The translations under genes were made by a program, and so were the position numbers. Shown piece after piece: positions 23,501 through 34,911 of a stretch of DNA of 64,000 nucleotides (within the stretch, counting starts at the first letter, position 1; each line of letters opens with the position of its first letter). This stretch comes from Mesostigma viride (taxonomy: Eukaryota; Streptophyta; Mesostigmatophyceae; Mesostigmatales; Mesostigmataceae), in the NCBI GenBank assembly GCA_009746045.1, contig RPFO01002176.1:438501-502500 (forward strand). The letters run 5' to 3'. A model generated the notes under the pieces. That model was given only the letters and a program-made list of their open reading frames with translations, ran no database searches and was not told the origin of the DNA.

Positions 23501-26500
23501 CAACTGGGCGGCGGTGGACGTGGTGGACCGCGAGGGGGCAAACGTGTGGCCCATGACTGCCTTCACCTTCCTGTACATCCGGAAGGTACGAGATACCACA
23601 AGGTGGACCTTCCTGCAGCAGCATACTGCAGTGACACTCCTCTGTTGGCCAGGCCTACCAAACGGGAATGAAAAGATTGTATCTGTCGGACATATTTGGT
23701 ATAGGTAGATGCCTGGACAGCCGCAGAAATGCTGGGGGAGGGGCAGGAGGGGGACTTTACAGTCTAGTATTAAGTGAGACAACTGTTCTATATCGAGTAA
23801 AGAAGAATCTTCATCAGTTGTCGCGGGTGGTAGCTGGATGCGCCCTGGCATGCCAGTGTTTTTCTTTGTTCTACAACTGGTGTGCAGGAAGGCTGAAGAA
23901 TGAGCATGTACTCAATGTTGGGATAGCAGCATGGTGGTATCTAGTAGATACACGTGACCACCGTGTGTTGAATTTATATGTGCCGGACTAGACACGTGGA
24001 CATTCATTATTCCCCGCTTTCTTTTTATGGAAGGCACGACGTGTGTTAGTGAGGAGTCTGTCGATTGTGTTTGAAGTGCGGGATTGTTTGGCTTTGCACC
24101 GATGTTGGCCACGTGCAGGACCTGAGGAGCAAGGGCGAGGGGGGCCCGCTGACCAAGGCATTTGCACGATTCCTGCTAAGCCCGGAGGGCCAGGCGATGA
24201 CGACACAGTATGGATTTGCGCCCGCGCCACCCTCGGTAAGCCCTCCTTCCTGTCTAACAAGGCATTTTCTATTCCATGTATTTGGGCCGCTGGAGTCGGT
24301 AGCTTCAATTTGCTTTAAATGGCTCCCTCAAATGTGGCTCCTGACATTCGGCGTGACCTCCGGATCTTGAGCTCCTGGCAATCGGGGGCGCCGTGCGACC
24401 TGACCTTCACCGCGTACCAACCTTCCTCCCCCCTCGCGCCTGGTTGCCTCTGGATTCTTCCACAACACCATGACCTGCTGGCGTTCCCCCATGCCTCGTT
24501 GTCGGTCCCCTTGTTCCCACCAGATCCTGGCCATCGCCAGCGCCGGCTTGGACATGCTGCAGCTGGACCCCTCGCTCCCCGAGTGGCAGATCGAGGTGCT
24601 GGGGGTGACGCCGCTGGCCGCGCTGCCGGGAGCGCGCATCATCAGTGACAAGCGCCGCTCGTACGCCAACCTGGCGCTGGATGAGGTTCACGCGCAGCTG
24701 GGCACGGTCCACGTGCCGGACCTGCAGGTATGCCCGCATAGCACTTTTACATGTCTGGAAAATGCGTTCATTATTTTGGTGGGATTCCCTTTTGGAAGAC
24801 ATTTGCCCCAACATATAGTCACATTTGATTTCATTTGTTGTCATACAAAAAGTTTCAACCAGGTTTGTGCCAAACTCTACTGGATTTTAATCCTCATGGT
24901 GAGCACCTACTTACTAGGATGAGTGGGGCACGAAAGGGACTTGGCGGAGCCAAACGGTCTTCGTGGCTGTATATTAGGCGATGCGTTGCCCCTACTGTTC
25001 ACCAAAAGCTCCCACCAGGGTGAAAGCCCACGTTTTTCCGAGCACCTCTGGCTGCCTTGGTCATGGCCGTAAGGCCACAACTGAACAGGTTCATTCCTTG
25101 ATTAACAGACACATGGCAAGCACTGCATTTGAGCCTATATTATTACGCAGACGTATCTTTTTTTTTTTCGTGCGTCCCATGTTGACTTTCCCTGTCCCTT
25201 CTACGCAGACGTATCTTCTTTTTTTCGTGCGTCCCATGTTGACTTTCCCTGTCCCTTCCCATTTGATTACGTCACATCTTCTTGCACGCAGGAACGTGTC
25301 GTAAAGTTGGAGGAAGAGCAAACCAGCGACAACGTCTTCCATGACGTCCTCGAGTGCCACGGGTCGGGCACCACCAACCCCAGCAAGCTCTTCTGGAAGG
25401 TGCTGTCCCTGCTGGAGGAGCGCATGGCGCTCCCCGTGAAGCTGACCTACCGCGCCGTGGGGTCGGGGGTGGGGCAGACCGAGTTTGTCAACAGGGGCCA
25501 GGAACCGCTGAACGACTTTGGGTCGGGAGATATCCCCTTGACCCAACGGAACTGGGATGTGCTGAATGGGACGGGCATGGTTCACGTGCCGTTCATGCTG
25601 GGGGCGATCTCGTTTTTCCACAGCGTGGAGGATGCACCTGACTTGAACCTGACTGCGTGCCTGCTGTCGCGCATTTTCCAACGGGACATTACCCAGTGGG
25701 ATCATCCTGACATCCTGGCAGTGAACCCGTCCCTGATTGTGCCAGCAGGGCAGCCCATCAAGGTGGTGCATCGTGGGCTGGGTTCCAGCAGCACCTCTGT
25801 GATGTCGTTATATTTGTCGCGGGCATGCAGCACGTTCAACTGGGCCATCGGTGTGGGCTCGGGCGGCCTTGGGCCCAATGACCTGCCGCGCTGGCCCAAC
25901 GACACGTACACCGCGGAGGGCTCTGCCGGTGTTTCTGACTTCATCAACGAGCACACGTACACGATTGGGTAAGCTTGCCCCATGCCTCTGAAGTGCCCCC
26001 AGTGTCACTGGCCGCATGGCAGCTACATTTGCACTTCAATATGTTTCCTTGGTGCCATCCAGTCCAATGGATCCGCTTGTTTCAAGGCAATATTTGTTTT
26101 TTTGTAAACATAGGGTATGTTTAGTGTGGAAGCCAGCTAGACAAATATATACTGGTTGAGCAGCTTGCGCTGGAACGGGTGGGCTGATGGCTGCTTCTGT
26201 CCCCTTTTTGTAAAGCCAGCCAGCCCTTTGGCATGATTGGAATGAGTTTGGAATTATGGTGTAGCCATAACTATCTGTTGTGCTGAAATCTGATACCGTT
26301 GCACCTTGTTTATCTTATTCTTCCTTGATCACATTACGAACAGGTACGTGGAGGCAGGCCATGGCCTGACGCTGGGCCTGAACGAGGTGGCGTTGAGGAA
26401 CAGGGACGGTGTCTTCCTCAAGTCGAGCCAGGTCAGTGGGCTGCTTGGGTCATTAGGACCATGTTTGCTTGCACCATGAAGCACACATCGATTAGCACAA

Positions 26501-29500
26501 GATTAGTCAAGCGACTTAGCTCCATGAATCCTACTGTGGTCATTGGTATCCCCCCCCCCCCCCCCCCGGCTCAACTGGTGATGCGAGGAGGGTGTCTGAG
26601 GCAATTTTGTCTGGGACAGTAAGCATTTTTAGCGTATTCCATTTTTCGCTCTGCTGCATATCAACGCACTTCAACCTTTGTTTATTTGGTCTGTCGCTAA
26701 AGAGAGGTTGGGACTTTCGGAGCGAATATGAGGATTAAGCAAACAGTTAACAGAAAAAAAATTGCCGAAATAGAAAATTTCTTCCAGCGAAGCCAGAGAG
26801 TAACTTTTCATCCGCATCAGGAAAGCTTAAACCATAGTAAGGAAGAAGAACTCCTCGCTGGGTTTTTCCAAGCTCATCCATGTCTTCTAAGAAATAGACA
26901 TCTCTAGCATTTTTCGAAGGAGCTAATCCACAAGAATATGCATCGTGAAATTTGTTTGACTATTGAATAGAATCTTCCACGTCTTTCAGAGATCAAAAGA
27001 ATAGGATGCAGCTGTAGAAGAAAGTTATTTTAAATATAACGTTGATTTTGTAATAGGACATTCATTTTCCCGCATTTTTAATTTCATTTTTTGCGAATAT
27101 CAAAACATATGGAGTATCGGAAACGCTGCAGTTCCTTTCAAAAAAAAAAATTGAAATGCCGTTTTACTCATTTTAGATTTTTTAAAGATGGGCACTTTGT
27201 GTGAGACCAAACGGCTTTTACACCATTCATGAACTGTGCCAGTTGGCGCTGACGTTAGACACTCTCCTTGGACATTGTTAGCTCGAGGCTGAATACTAAA
27301 GCACATTTTATGTGATAATGTTTAAAGAGCATTAATCTGTTATTTTTCTTTGAAATTCGATCTTAGAAATCTTCTTTCTTCAAGTGGAAGTATATATGTC
27401 TGTGTATGTGTGATGCCTTTTTTTCCCAAATCTTCTCTTCATGTGAAAGGGTAATGACCTAGCCAACATGTTTGAAATGCAAGTCTTTTTTGTATACTTT
27501 CAAAATGATTACAAATTTTATCTATTAGCAAACGTGTTCAGCATTGTGGGCATGAAGTTGTGTTTTTAGTGGTGTGTTTTCAGTATTTGATAAAAACAAT
27601 CCTTTTCATACAGGTTACTGGTTTCGCTGTATATTTGAAACGGTTGAGCCTCGCAAGGCATTTCATGAGACATTCCTAGGTTGTCTCACACGCTATCTTT
27701 ACTGTCACTATATTTTGTCATCTAACAACAAAGAAAGTGGCACATCAAACCCCTCACCATGTGCGTTGTCCATGCCCTCCCATTTTGTCACCTCCCCCAG
27801 GCGGACATTGCGGCAGCTGCCAGCGGCGAATTCCCTGCCGCGGATGCCAACTGGGCGGCGGTGGACGTGGTGGACCGCGAGGGGGCGAACGTGTGGCCCA
27901 TGACCGCCTTCACCTTCCTGTACATCCGGAAGGTACGAGATACCACAAGGTGGACCTTACTGCAGCAGCATACTGCAGTAACACTCCTCTGTTGGCCAGG
28001 CCTACCAAACGGGAATGAAAAGATTGTATCTGTCGGACATATTTGGTATAGGTAGATGCCTGGACAGGCACAGAGATGCTGGGGGAGGGGCAGGAGGGGG
28101 ACTTAACAGTCTAGTATTAAGTGAGACAACTCTTCTATATCGAGTAAAGAAGAATCTTCATCAGTTGTCGCGGGTGGTAGCTGGATGCGCCCTGGCATGC
28201 CAGTGTTTTTCTTTGTTCTACAACTGGTGTGCAGGAATGCTGAAGAATGAGCATGTACTCAATGTTGGGATAGCAGCATGGTGGTATCTAGTAGATACAC
28301 GTGACCACCGTGTGTTGAATTTATATGTGCCGGACTAGACGCGTGGAAATTCATTATTCTCCGCTTTCTGTTTATGTAGGGCACGACGTGTGTTAGTGAG
28401 GAGTCTGTCGATTGTGTTTGAAGTGCGGGATTGTTTGGCTTTGCACCGATGTTGGCCACGTGCAGGACCTGAGGAGCAAGGGCGAGGGGGGCCCGCTGAC
28501 CAAGGCCTTTGCACGATTCCTGCTGAGCCCGGAGGGCCAGGCGATGACGACACAATACGGATTTGCGCCCGCGCCACCCTCGGTAAGCCCTCCTTTCTGT
28601 CTAACAAGGCATTTTCTATTCCATGTATTTGGGCCGCTGGAGTCGGTAGCTTCAATTTGCTTTAAATGGCTCCCTCAAATGTGGCTCCTGACATTCGGCG
28701 TGACCTCCGGATCTTGAGCTCCTGGCAATCGGGGGCGCCGTGCGACCTGACCTTCACCGCGTACCAACCTTCCTCCCCCCTCGCGCCTGGTTGCCTCTGG
28801 ATTCTTCCACAACACCATGACCTGCTGGCGTTCCCCCGTGCCTCGTTGTCGGGCCCCTTGACCCCACCAGATCCTGGCCATCGCCAGCGCCGGCTTGGAC
28901 ATGCTGCAGCTGGACCCCTCGCTCCCCGAGTGGCAGATCGAGGTGCTGGGGGTGACGCCGCTGGCCGCGCTGCCGGGAGCGCGCATCATCAGTGACAAGC
29001 GCCGCTCGTACGCCAACCTGGCGCTGGATGAGGTTCACGCGCAGCTGGGCACGGTCCACGTGCCGGACCTGCAGGTATGCCCGCATAGCACTTTTACATG
29101 TCTGGAAAATGCGTTCATTATTTTGGTGGGATTCCCTTTTGGAAGACATTTGCCCCAACATATAGTCACATTTGATTTCATTTGTTGTCATACGAAAAGT
29201 TTCAACCAGGTTTGTGCCAAACTCTACTGGATTTGAATCCTCATGGTGAGCACCTACTTACTAGGATGAGTGGGGCACGAAAGGGACTTGGCGGAGCCAA
29301 ACGGTCTTTATGGCTGTATATTAGGCGATGCGTTGCCCCTACTGTTCACCAAAAGCTCCCACCAGGGTGAAAGCCCACGTTTTTCCGAGCACCTCTGGCT
29401 GCCTTGGTCATGGCCGTAAGGCCACAACTGAACAGGTTCATTCCTTGATTAACAGACACATGGCAAGCACTGCATTTGAGCCTATATTATTACGCAGACG

Positions 29501-32500
29501 TATCTTTTTTTTTTTCGTGCGTCCCATGTTGACTTTCCCTGTCCCTTCTACGCAGACGTATCTTCTTTTTTTCGTGCGTCCCATGTTGACTTTCCCTGTC
29601 CCTTCCCATTTGATTACGTCACATCTTCTTGCACGCAGGAACGTGTCGTAAAGTTGGAGGAAGAGCAAACCAGTGACAACGTCTTCCATGACGTCCTCGA
29701 GTGCCACGGGTCGGGCACCACCAACCCCAGCAAGCTCTTCTGGAAGGTGCTGTCCCTGCTGGAGGAGCGCATGGCGCTCCCCGTGAAGCTGACCTACCGC
29801 GCCGTGGGGTCGGGGGTGGGGCAGACCGAGTTTGTCAACAGGGGCCAGGAACCGCTGAACGACTTTGGGTCGGGAGATATCCCCCTGACCCAACGGAACT
29901 GGGATGTGCTGAATGGGACGGGCATGGTTCACGTGCCGTTCATGCTGGGGGCGATCTCGTTTTTCCACAGCGTGGAGGATGCACCTGACTTGAACCTGAC
30001 TGCGTGCCTGCTGTCGCGCATTTTCCAACGGGACATCACCCAGTGGGATCATCCTGACATCCTGGCAGTGAACCCGTCCCTGATTGTGCCAGCAGGGCAG
30101 CCCATCAAGGTGGTGCATCGTGGGCTGGATTCCAGCAGCACCTCTGTGATGTCGTTATATTTGTCGCGGGCATGCAGCACGTTCAACTGGACCATCGGTG
30201 TGGGCTCGGGCGGCCTTGGGCCCAATGACCTGCCGCGCTGGCCCAACGACACGTACACCGCGGAGGGCTCTGCCGGTGTTTCTGACTTCATCAACGAGCA
30301 CACGTACACGATTGGGTAAGCTTGCCCCATGCCTCTGAAGTGCCCCCAGTGTCACTGGCCGCATGGCAGCTACATTTGCACTTCAATATGTTTCCTTGGT
30401 GCCATCCAGTCCACTGGATCCGCTTGTTTCAAGGCAATATTTGTTTTTTTGTAAACATAGGGTATGTTTAGTGTGGAAGCCAGCTAGACAAATATATACT
30501 GGTTGAGCAGCTTGCGCTGGAATGGGTGGGCTGATGGCTGCTCCTGTCCCCTTTTTGTAAAGCCGGCCAGCCCTTTGGCATGATTGGAATGAGTTTGGAA
30601 TTATGGTGTAGCCATAACTATCTGTTGTGCTGAAATCTGATACCGTTGCACCTTGTTTATCTTATTCTTCCTTGATCACATTACGAACAGGTACGTGGAG
30701 GCAGGCCATGGCCTGACGCTGGGCCTGAACGAGGTGGCGTTGAGGAACAGGGACGGTGTCTTCCTCAAGTCGAGCCAGGTCAGTGGGCTGCTTGGGTCAT
30801 TAGGACCATATTTGCTTGCACCATGAAGCACACATCGATTAGCACAAGATTAGTCAAGCGACTTAGCTCCATGAATCCCACTGTGGTCATTGGTATCCCC
30901 CCCTCCCCCCCCGGCTCAACTGGTGATGCGAGGAGGGTGTCTGAGGCAATTTTGTCTGGGACAGTAAGCATTTTTAGCGTATTCCATTTTTCGCTCTGCT
31001 GCATATCAATGCACTTTAACCTTTGTTTATTTGGTCTGTCGCTAAAGAGAGGTTGGGACTTTCGGAGCGAATATGAGGATTGAGCAAACAGTTAACAGAA
31101 AAAAAATCGTTGAAATAGAAAAATTCTTCCAGCGAAGCCAGAGAGTAACTTTTCATCAGCATCAGGAAAGCTTAAACCATAGTAAGGAAAAAGAACTCCT
31201 TGCTGGGTTTTTCCAAGCTCATCCATGTCTTCTAAGAAATAGACATCTCTAGCATTTTTTGAAGGAGCTAATCCACAAGAATATGCATCGTGAAATTTGT
31301 TTGACTATTTAATAGAATCTTCCACGTCTTTCAGAGATGAAAGAACAGGACGCAGCTATAGAAGAAAGTTATTTTAAATATAACGTTGATTTTGTAATAG
31401 GACATTCATTTTCCCGCATTTTTCATTTCATTTTTGCAAATATCAAAACATACGGAGTATCGGAAACACTGCAGTTCCTTAAACGTTTTTTTTTATTAAT
31501 GCCGTTTTACTCATTTTAGATTTTTTAAAGATGGGCACGTTGTGTGAGACCAAACGGCTTTTACACCATTCATGAACTGTGCCAGTTGGCGCTGACGTTA
31601 AACACCCTCCTTGGACATTGTTTGTTCGAGGCTGAATATTATAGCACTTTTTCTGTGATAATGTTTAAAGAGCATTAATCTGTTCTTTTTTTTAGAAATT
31701 CGATCTTAGAAATCTTCTTTCTTCAAGTGGAAGTATATATGTCTGTGTATGTGTGATGCCTTTTTTTTCCCAATCTTCTCTTCATGTGAAAAGGGGAATG
31801 ACGTAGCCAACATGTTTGAAATGCAAGTCTTTTTTGTAGACTTTCACAATGATTACAAATTTTATCTATTAGCAAACGTGTTCAGCATTGTGGGCATGAA
31901 GTTGTGTTTTTAGTGGTGTGTTTTCAGTATTTGATAAAAACAATCCTTTTCATACAGGTTTCTGGTTTCGCTGTATATTTGAAACGGTTGAGCCTTGCAA
32001 GGCATTTCATGAGACATTCCTAGGTTGTCTCTCACGCTATCTTTACTGTCAATATATTTTGTCATCTAACAACAAAGAATGTGGCACATCAAACCCCTCC
32101 TAATGTGTGCTGTCCATGCCCTCCTACCCTTCTGTCACCTCCCCCAGGCGGACATTGCGGCAGCTGCCAGCGGCGAATTCCCTGCCGCAGATGCCAACTG
32201 GGCGGCGGTGGACGTGGTGGACCGCGAGGGGGCCAACGTGTGGCCCATGACCGCCTTCACCTTCCTGTACATCCGGAAGGTACGAGATACCACAAGGTGG
32301 ACCTTCCTGCAGCAGCATACTGCAGTAACACTCTGTTGGCCAGGCCTACCAAACAGGAATGAAAAGATTGTATCTGTCGGACATATTTGGTACAGGTAGA
32401 TGCCTGAACAGCCGCAGAAATGCTGGGGGGGGGACAGGAGGGGGGCTTGACGATCGAGTGTAATAGAATCTTGATCAGTTCTTGCAGGTCCTTGCCGCAG

Positions 32501-34437
32501 GTGACCGTATCAGCGTTTTGCGCCGTTCTACTATAGGTGTGGGTGATGGCTAAAGAACGAGCATGTACTCAGTGTTGGGCTAGCAGCATTGTGGTATTTA
32601 GTTTACGCGTAATCACCGTGTGCTTTGGTGTATATGTGCCGAGCTAAGCCTCGTGAAAATGCAACTTGGCTTTTTTTCTCCATGTTGGCCACACGCAGGA
32701 CCTGAGGAGCAAGGGCGAGGGGGGCCCGCTGACCAAGGCGTTTGCACGGTTCCTGCTGAGCCCGGAGGGCCAGGCGATGACGACGCAATACGGGTTTGAG
32801 CCCGCGCCACCCTCGGTAAGCACTCTTTCCTGTGTAACTTGGCGTTTTCTAGTCCATGTATTTGGGCAGCTGGTGTCGGTACCTTCACTCCGTTATAAAT
32901 GGCCCCTTCAACTGTGGCTGCGAAAGTCCATGGCAATCACGGAAGATTGTCATAGGTACGTAGTCGTTGTAATCTGTGGTTTGTTCACAGGTAGGTAGCG
33001 GTTGAGTCTGCACTGGCCCATTCCCTCCCCCCTCTCGCCGTGCGACCTGACCTGCACCGCGTACCAACCTTCCTCCCCCTCGCGCCTGGCTGCCTCTGGA
33101 TTCACCCACGATGCCATGACCTGCTGGCGTTCCCCTGTGCCTCGTTGTCGGTCCCCTTGTTCCCACCAGATCCTGGCCATCGCCAGCGCGGGCTTGGACA
33201 TGCTGCAGCTGGACCCCTCGCTCCCCGAGTGGCAGATCGAGGTGCTGGGGGTGACGCCGCTGGCCGCGCTGCCGGGAGCGCGCATCATCAGCGACAAGCG
33301 CCGCTCGTACGCCAACCTGGCGCTGGATGAGGTTCACGCGCAGCTGGGCACGGTCCACGTGCCGGACCTGCAAGTAAGGACGGAGAGGGGGGTTTTGTCC
33401 CTTTTTTTTCCAGCGTGGGGGCAGAGGGGGGGGGGTTGGACTCTGCGCTCGTGATGATGCTTGTTGCGCCTGCGTTGTTAATAACCATTTTTAATGCCCC
33501 AGTTTGAATTGTAAGGTACAGTGATGTTGCTTGAGGCCAAGCGGAGGAGCACATGGGGCGTGTTGGCGAGATCGATGGCCGGATGCATTGGCGGCCAGGG
33601 GTGGCGGTTCCAGTACGGACTTGATGGAGACTAAATGGAGTAGCCGTTTATACTGGAGCAGCCGTTTATACTAGAGGCGATTGGTTGCAGAGCGGGAACG
33701 GACCTGGTGGGTGCCTCAGATATTGAACTTTCCAAGGCATTTTCCTCATACCACTCGACTGGTCATCTGCACCCCTGGAGACCAAACATGCTCTTTCTGG
33801 CCCCTTGATAGAATCCTACCAGGTTTCTAGACCATTACTTAAGACCTCTTCTCCTTTTTTTCTGAAGCAAGGAGGCCTACAACGGCTTGTTCTAGATCCC
33901 TCCTGCCTTCCCCACCCGTCCCCTCCACCACCATTGCCACTGTAACTTCATCCCCCCCTCCCTTTCTCCCCCCACCACCTCCCCGGTTCCCCCCCTCCCC
34001 CTCCTTTCCTTCACCCTCCCCCTTGCCACCGCCCTCCCACTCGCCTCCCTTTCGCCCTCCCCCTCCCCTCCCACCTCCTTTTCCCCTCCTCCCCCCACCA
34101 GGCACGCATCCTGGAACTTGAAACTGCGCTGGCCGCCCTCCGCCAGCAAGTGGCCGCCCTCAGCCCCAACAATGCCACTACTAGTGATGACGATGACGAC
34201 GACGACGACGGGAGTGGTGACGGCGAGACCCCCGGCATGGCGCGGGTGAACGCGGCGCTCGCCCTGGCCATCATCGGCACTGCGCTCTCGCTGCTGCTCC
34301 TGATGGCCATGCTGGCGGCGAACCGCTCTGTCCACCGTGAAATGCGGCACATGAACCACGCGTTTGCGGCGGCGGTCACCCCCAGCATCCACAGCGCGCA
34401 CAGCTTCCGCGTCGCCGGGAACGGGATGCACGTGTAG
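14547..34437 (+). CDS. Four-domain PstS-like phosphate-binding membrane protein
   Basis: A single 21-exon gene for a 1747-residue type I membrane protein. Exons: 14547-15259, 16248-16335, 16809-16940, 17999-18115, 19114-19317; 20714-21390, 21766-21853, 23454-23585, 24119-24235, 24524-24727; 25292-25968, 26344-26431, 27801-27932, 28466-28582, 28871-29074; 29639-30315, 30691-30778, 32148-32279, 32699-32815, 33170-33373; 34102-34437. All are GT-AG and every module starts and ends in phase 0, so the four modules read through. Residues 1-26 are a signal peptide (HRNVVALLTFLVAAVYVG). Each module is a PstS-like type II periplasmic-binding fold: GSGTTNPSKLFW, YRAVGSGVGQTEF, FGSGDIPLT, VVHRGLGSSSTSVMSLYLS, YVEAGHGL, VWPMTAFTFL and a C-terminal stalk. 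The role is inferred: extracellular phosphate binding. The start is the first Met; the upstream TTG is not used. Confidence 0.88.
15700..15767 (+). mobile_element. MITE-like fragment in PstS-like intron 1
   Basis: CATTCCATTCCACCC...GCTCACGTGAC...ACTACGTCAC...ATTAATTAAT resembles one arm of the palindromic element at 40135-40352 in motif order, and the fragments at 55375 and 58440. It is short and diverged, so family membership is probable rather than certain. Confidence 0.45.
15882..15926. repeat. (TCG)n(TTG)n microsatellite
   Basis: A run of TCG triplets passing into TTG triplets inside the first intron of the PstS-like gene. The valine-rich reading frame over it is an artefact. Confidence 0.9.
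17067..17172. repeat. ~28-bp imperfect repeat in PstS-like module 1 intron
   Basis: CCC(C/T)(T/G)GTCTCA followed by a variable stretch ending GT(G/A)TCAG occurs four times between exons 3 and 4 of module 1. Confidence 0.7.
19415..20247. mobile_element. 833-bp TIR transposon, non-autonomous
   Basis: The ends are terminal inverted repeats: AAGGTGGAGGATCGGTAAAT on the left and the complement of AAGGTGGAGGAATGGTAAAT on the right. It lies in the module 1-2 linker intron. The homologous introns at about 24820 and 29165 are uninterrupted (CACATTTGATTTCATTT), so they serve as empty sites. GATTT borders both ends, but whether this is a target duplication is unclear. No transposase frame is present. 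Confidence 0.85.
20571..20692 (+). repeat. ~58-bp duplicate in linker intron (three loci)
   Basis: ACGCAGACGTATCTT, a T-run, then CGTGCGTCCCATGTTGACTT occurs twice in tandem just upstream of the module acceptor. The same pair recurs at 25146-25260 and 29493-29607. It contains an acceptor-like TACGCAG twice, about 135 and 75 bp before the acceptor actually used. Confidence 0.85.
20714..24727 (+). repeat. Module 2 of the PstS-like gene (residues 419-824)
   Basis: Five exons of 677, 88, 132, 117 and 204 bp, the same lengths as in modules 3 and 4. It begins after the linker acceptor with ERVVKLEEEQTSDNVFHD, a charged spacer that replaces the signal peptide of module 1. NGGQEP and NRAGVFLKSSQ distinguish it. 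Its second intron keeps an 85-bp and a ~125-bp segment that modules 3 and 4 lack. Confidence 0.87.
25292..29074 (+). repeat. Module 3 of the PstS-like gene (residues 825-1230)
   Basis: Exon lengths are identical to module 2 and the protein is nearly identical; NRGQEP and NWAIGVG (Ala for Thr) are its own or shared marks. Introns match module 4 almost base for base, apart from a variable poly-C tract (26551-26567). Confidence 0.87.
29639..33373 (+). repeat. Module 4 of the PstS-like gene (residues 1231-1636)
   Basis: Same exon lengths as modules 2 and 3. In the phosphate-loop motif it reads RGLDSSSTS, where the others have RGLGSSSTS; bacterial PstS has an Asp at the equivalent place. The intron before its fourth exon diverges after about 32440, and it ends with DLQ encoded by CAA followed by GTAAGG, leading to the anchor exon. 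Confidence 0.87.
34102..34437 (+). other. Anchor exon: coiled coil, poly-Asp, TM helix, tail
   Basis: The last exon of the PstS-like gene, 111 residues (1637-1747). RILELETALAALRQQVAAL is a short amphipathic heptad helix. NNATTS with a run of eight Asp and GSGDGETPG follows, then a hydrophobic helix ALALAIIGTALSLLLLMAML (about 1688-1709), then a basic start NRSVHREMRHMNH and a 38-residue tail. A positive-inside reading places the tail in the cytosol and the four domains outside. Confidence 0.88.
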
Positions 34438-34557
34438 TGGCCGCCACGTGTGGCGGTAGCTCTCGCGCAGCAGCGATTGGCCGCCCTGTGTGGCGGTAGC
34501 TCTCGCGCAGCAGCGAGTGGCCGCCCTGTGTGGCGGTAGCTCTCGCGCAGCAGCGAT
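34438..34557 (+). repeat. Three 40-bp repeats just after the PstS-like stop codon
   Basis: TGGCCGCC(A/C)(C/T)GTGTGGCGGT followed by AGCTCTCGCGCAGCAGCGA occurs three times head to tail beginning one base after the stop. Each unit holds a CCGCC...GGCGG hairpin, so the 3' UTR would carry three small stem-loops. Confidence 0.9.
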
Positions 34558-34911
34558 CATTGTTGTAGCGAGTGCTGCCGGGCGCTCACAGCTGGGGCGG
34601 CGGCTCCAGCCAGCAAATCGTTGCTGGTCTCAAATTTTTTGTGAGGCAGTTTCTGCCGGTGACATTGCGAGTGCTGGCAGCCTCTTGCTGCCAGTGCGAG
34701 GCAGCGGTGGGTACTAGCTAGCGCTTCCGTCGATCAGGCCGGCGGGTGCTTTGCTTGTGACGGGATGCGTGAATTTACTCACCTTTTAGTCATGCGGTCC
34801 CGTTGGGGAGCCGCGGAGCACTAGCCCTGGGCAAGGGATGGGCGCAACGACAGGTCGTGCATATGTCATGCAGCACCGAAGGGGGGGTCTCTGAGGGGCT
34901 TGATCTTGGGA
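34558..34911. other. Spacer between the PstS-like gene and the minisatellite
   Basis: No exon was recognised. It contains GCGAGTGCTG/GCGAGTGCTGGCAGCC echoes and presumably the polyadenylation region of the PstS-like gene, though no clear signal can be named. Confidence 0.4.

Noticed and set aside
20564-30118. Long minus-strand reading frames (209-226 codons) opposite each PstS-like module
   Set aside because: They are mirror frames of the GC-rich coding exons, repeated because the modules are repeated; they carry no motif and run into introns.
14547-34437. Four separate PstS-like genes instead of one
   Set aside because: Modules 1-3 lack a stop and an anchor, modules 2-4 lack a signal peptide, and every linker splice keeps phase 0; one gene is the simpler reading, though cDNA would settle it.
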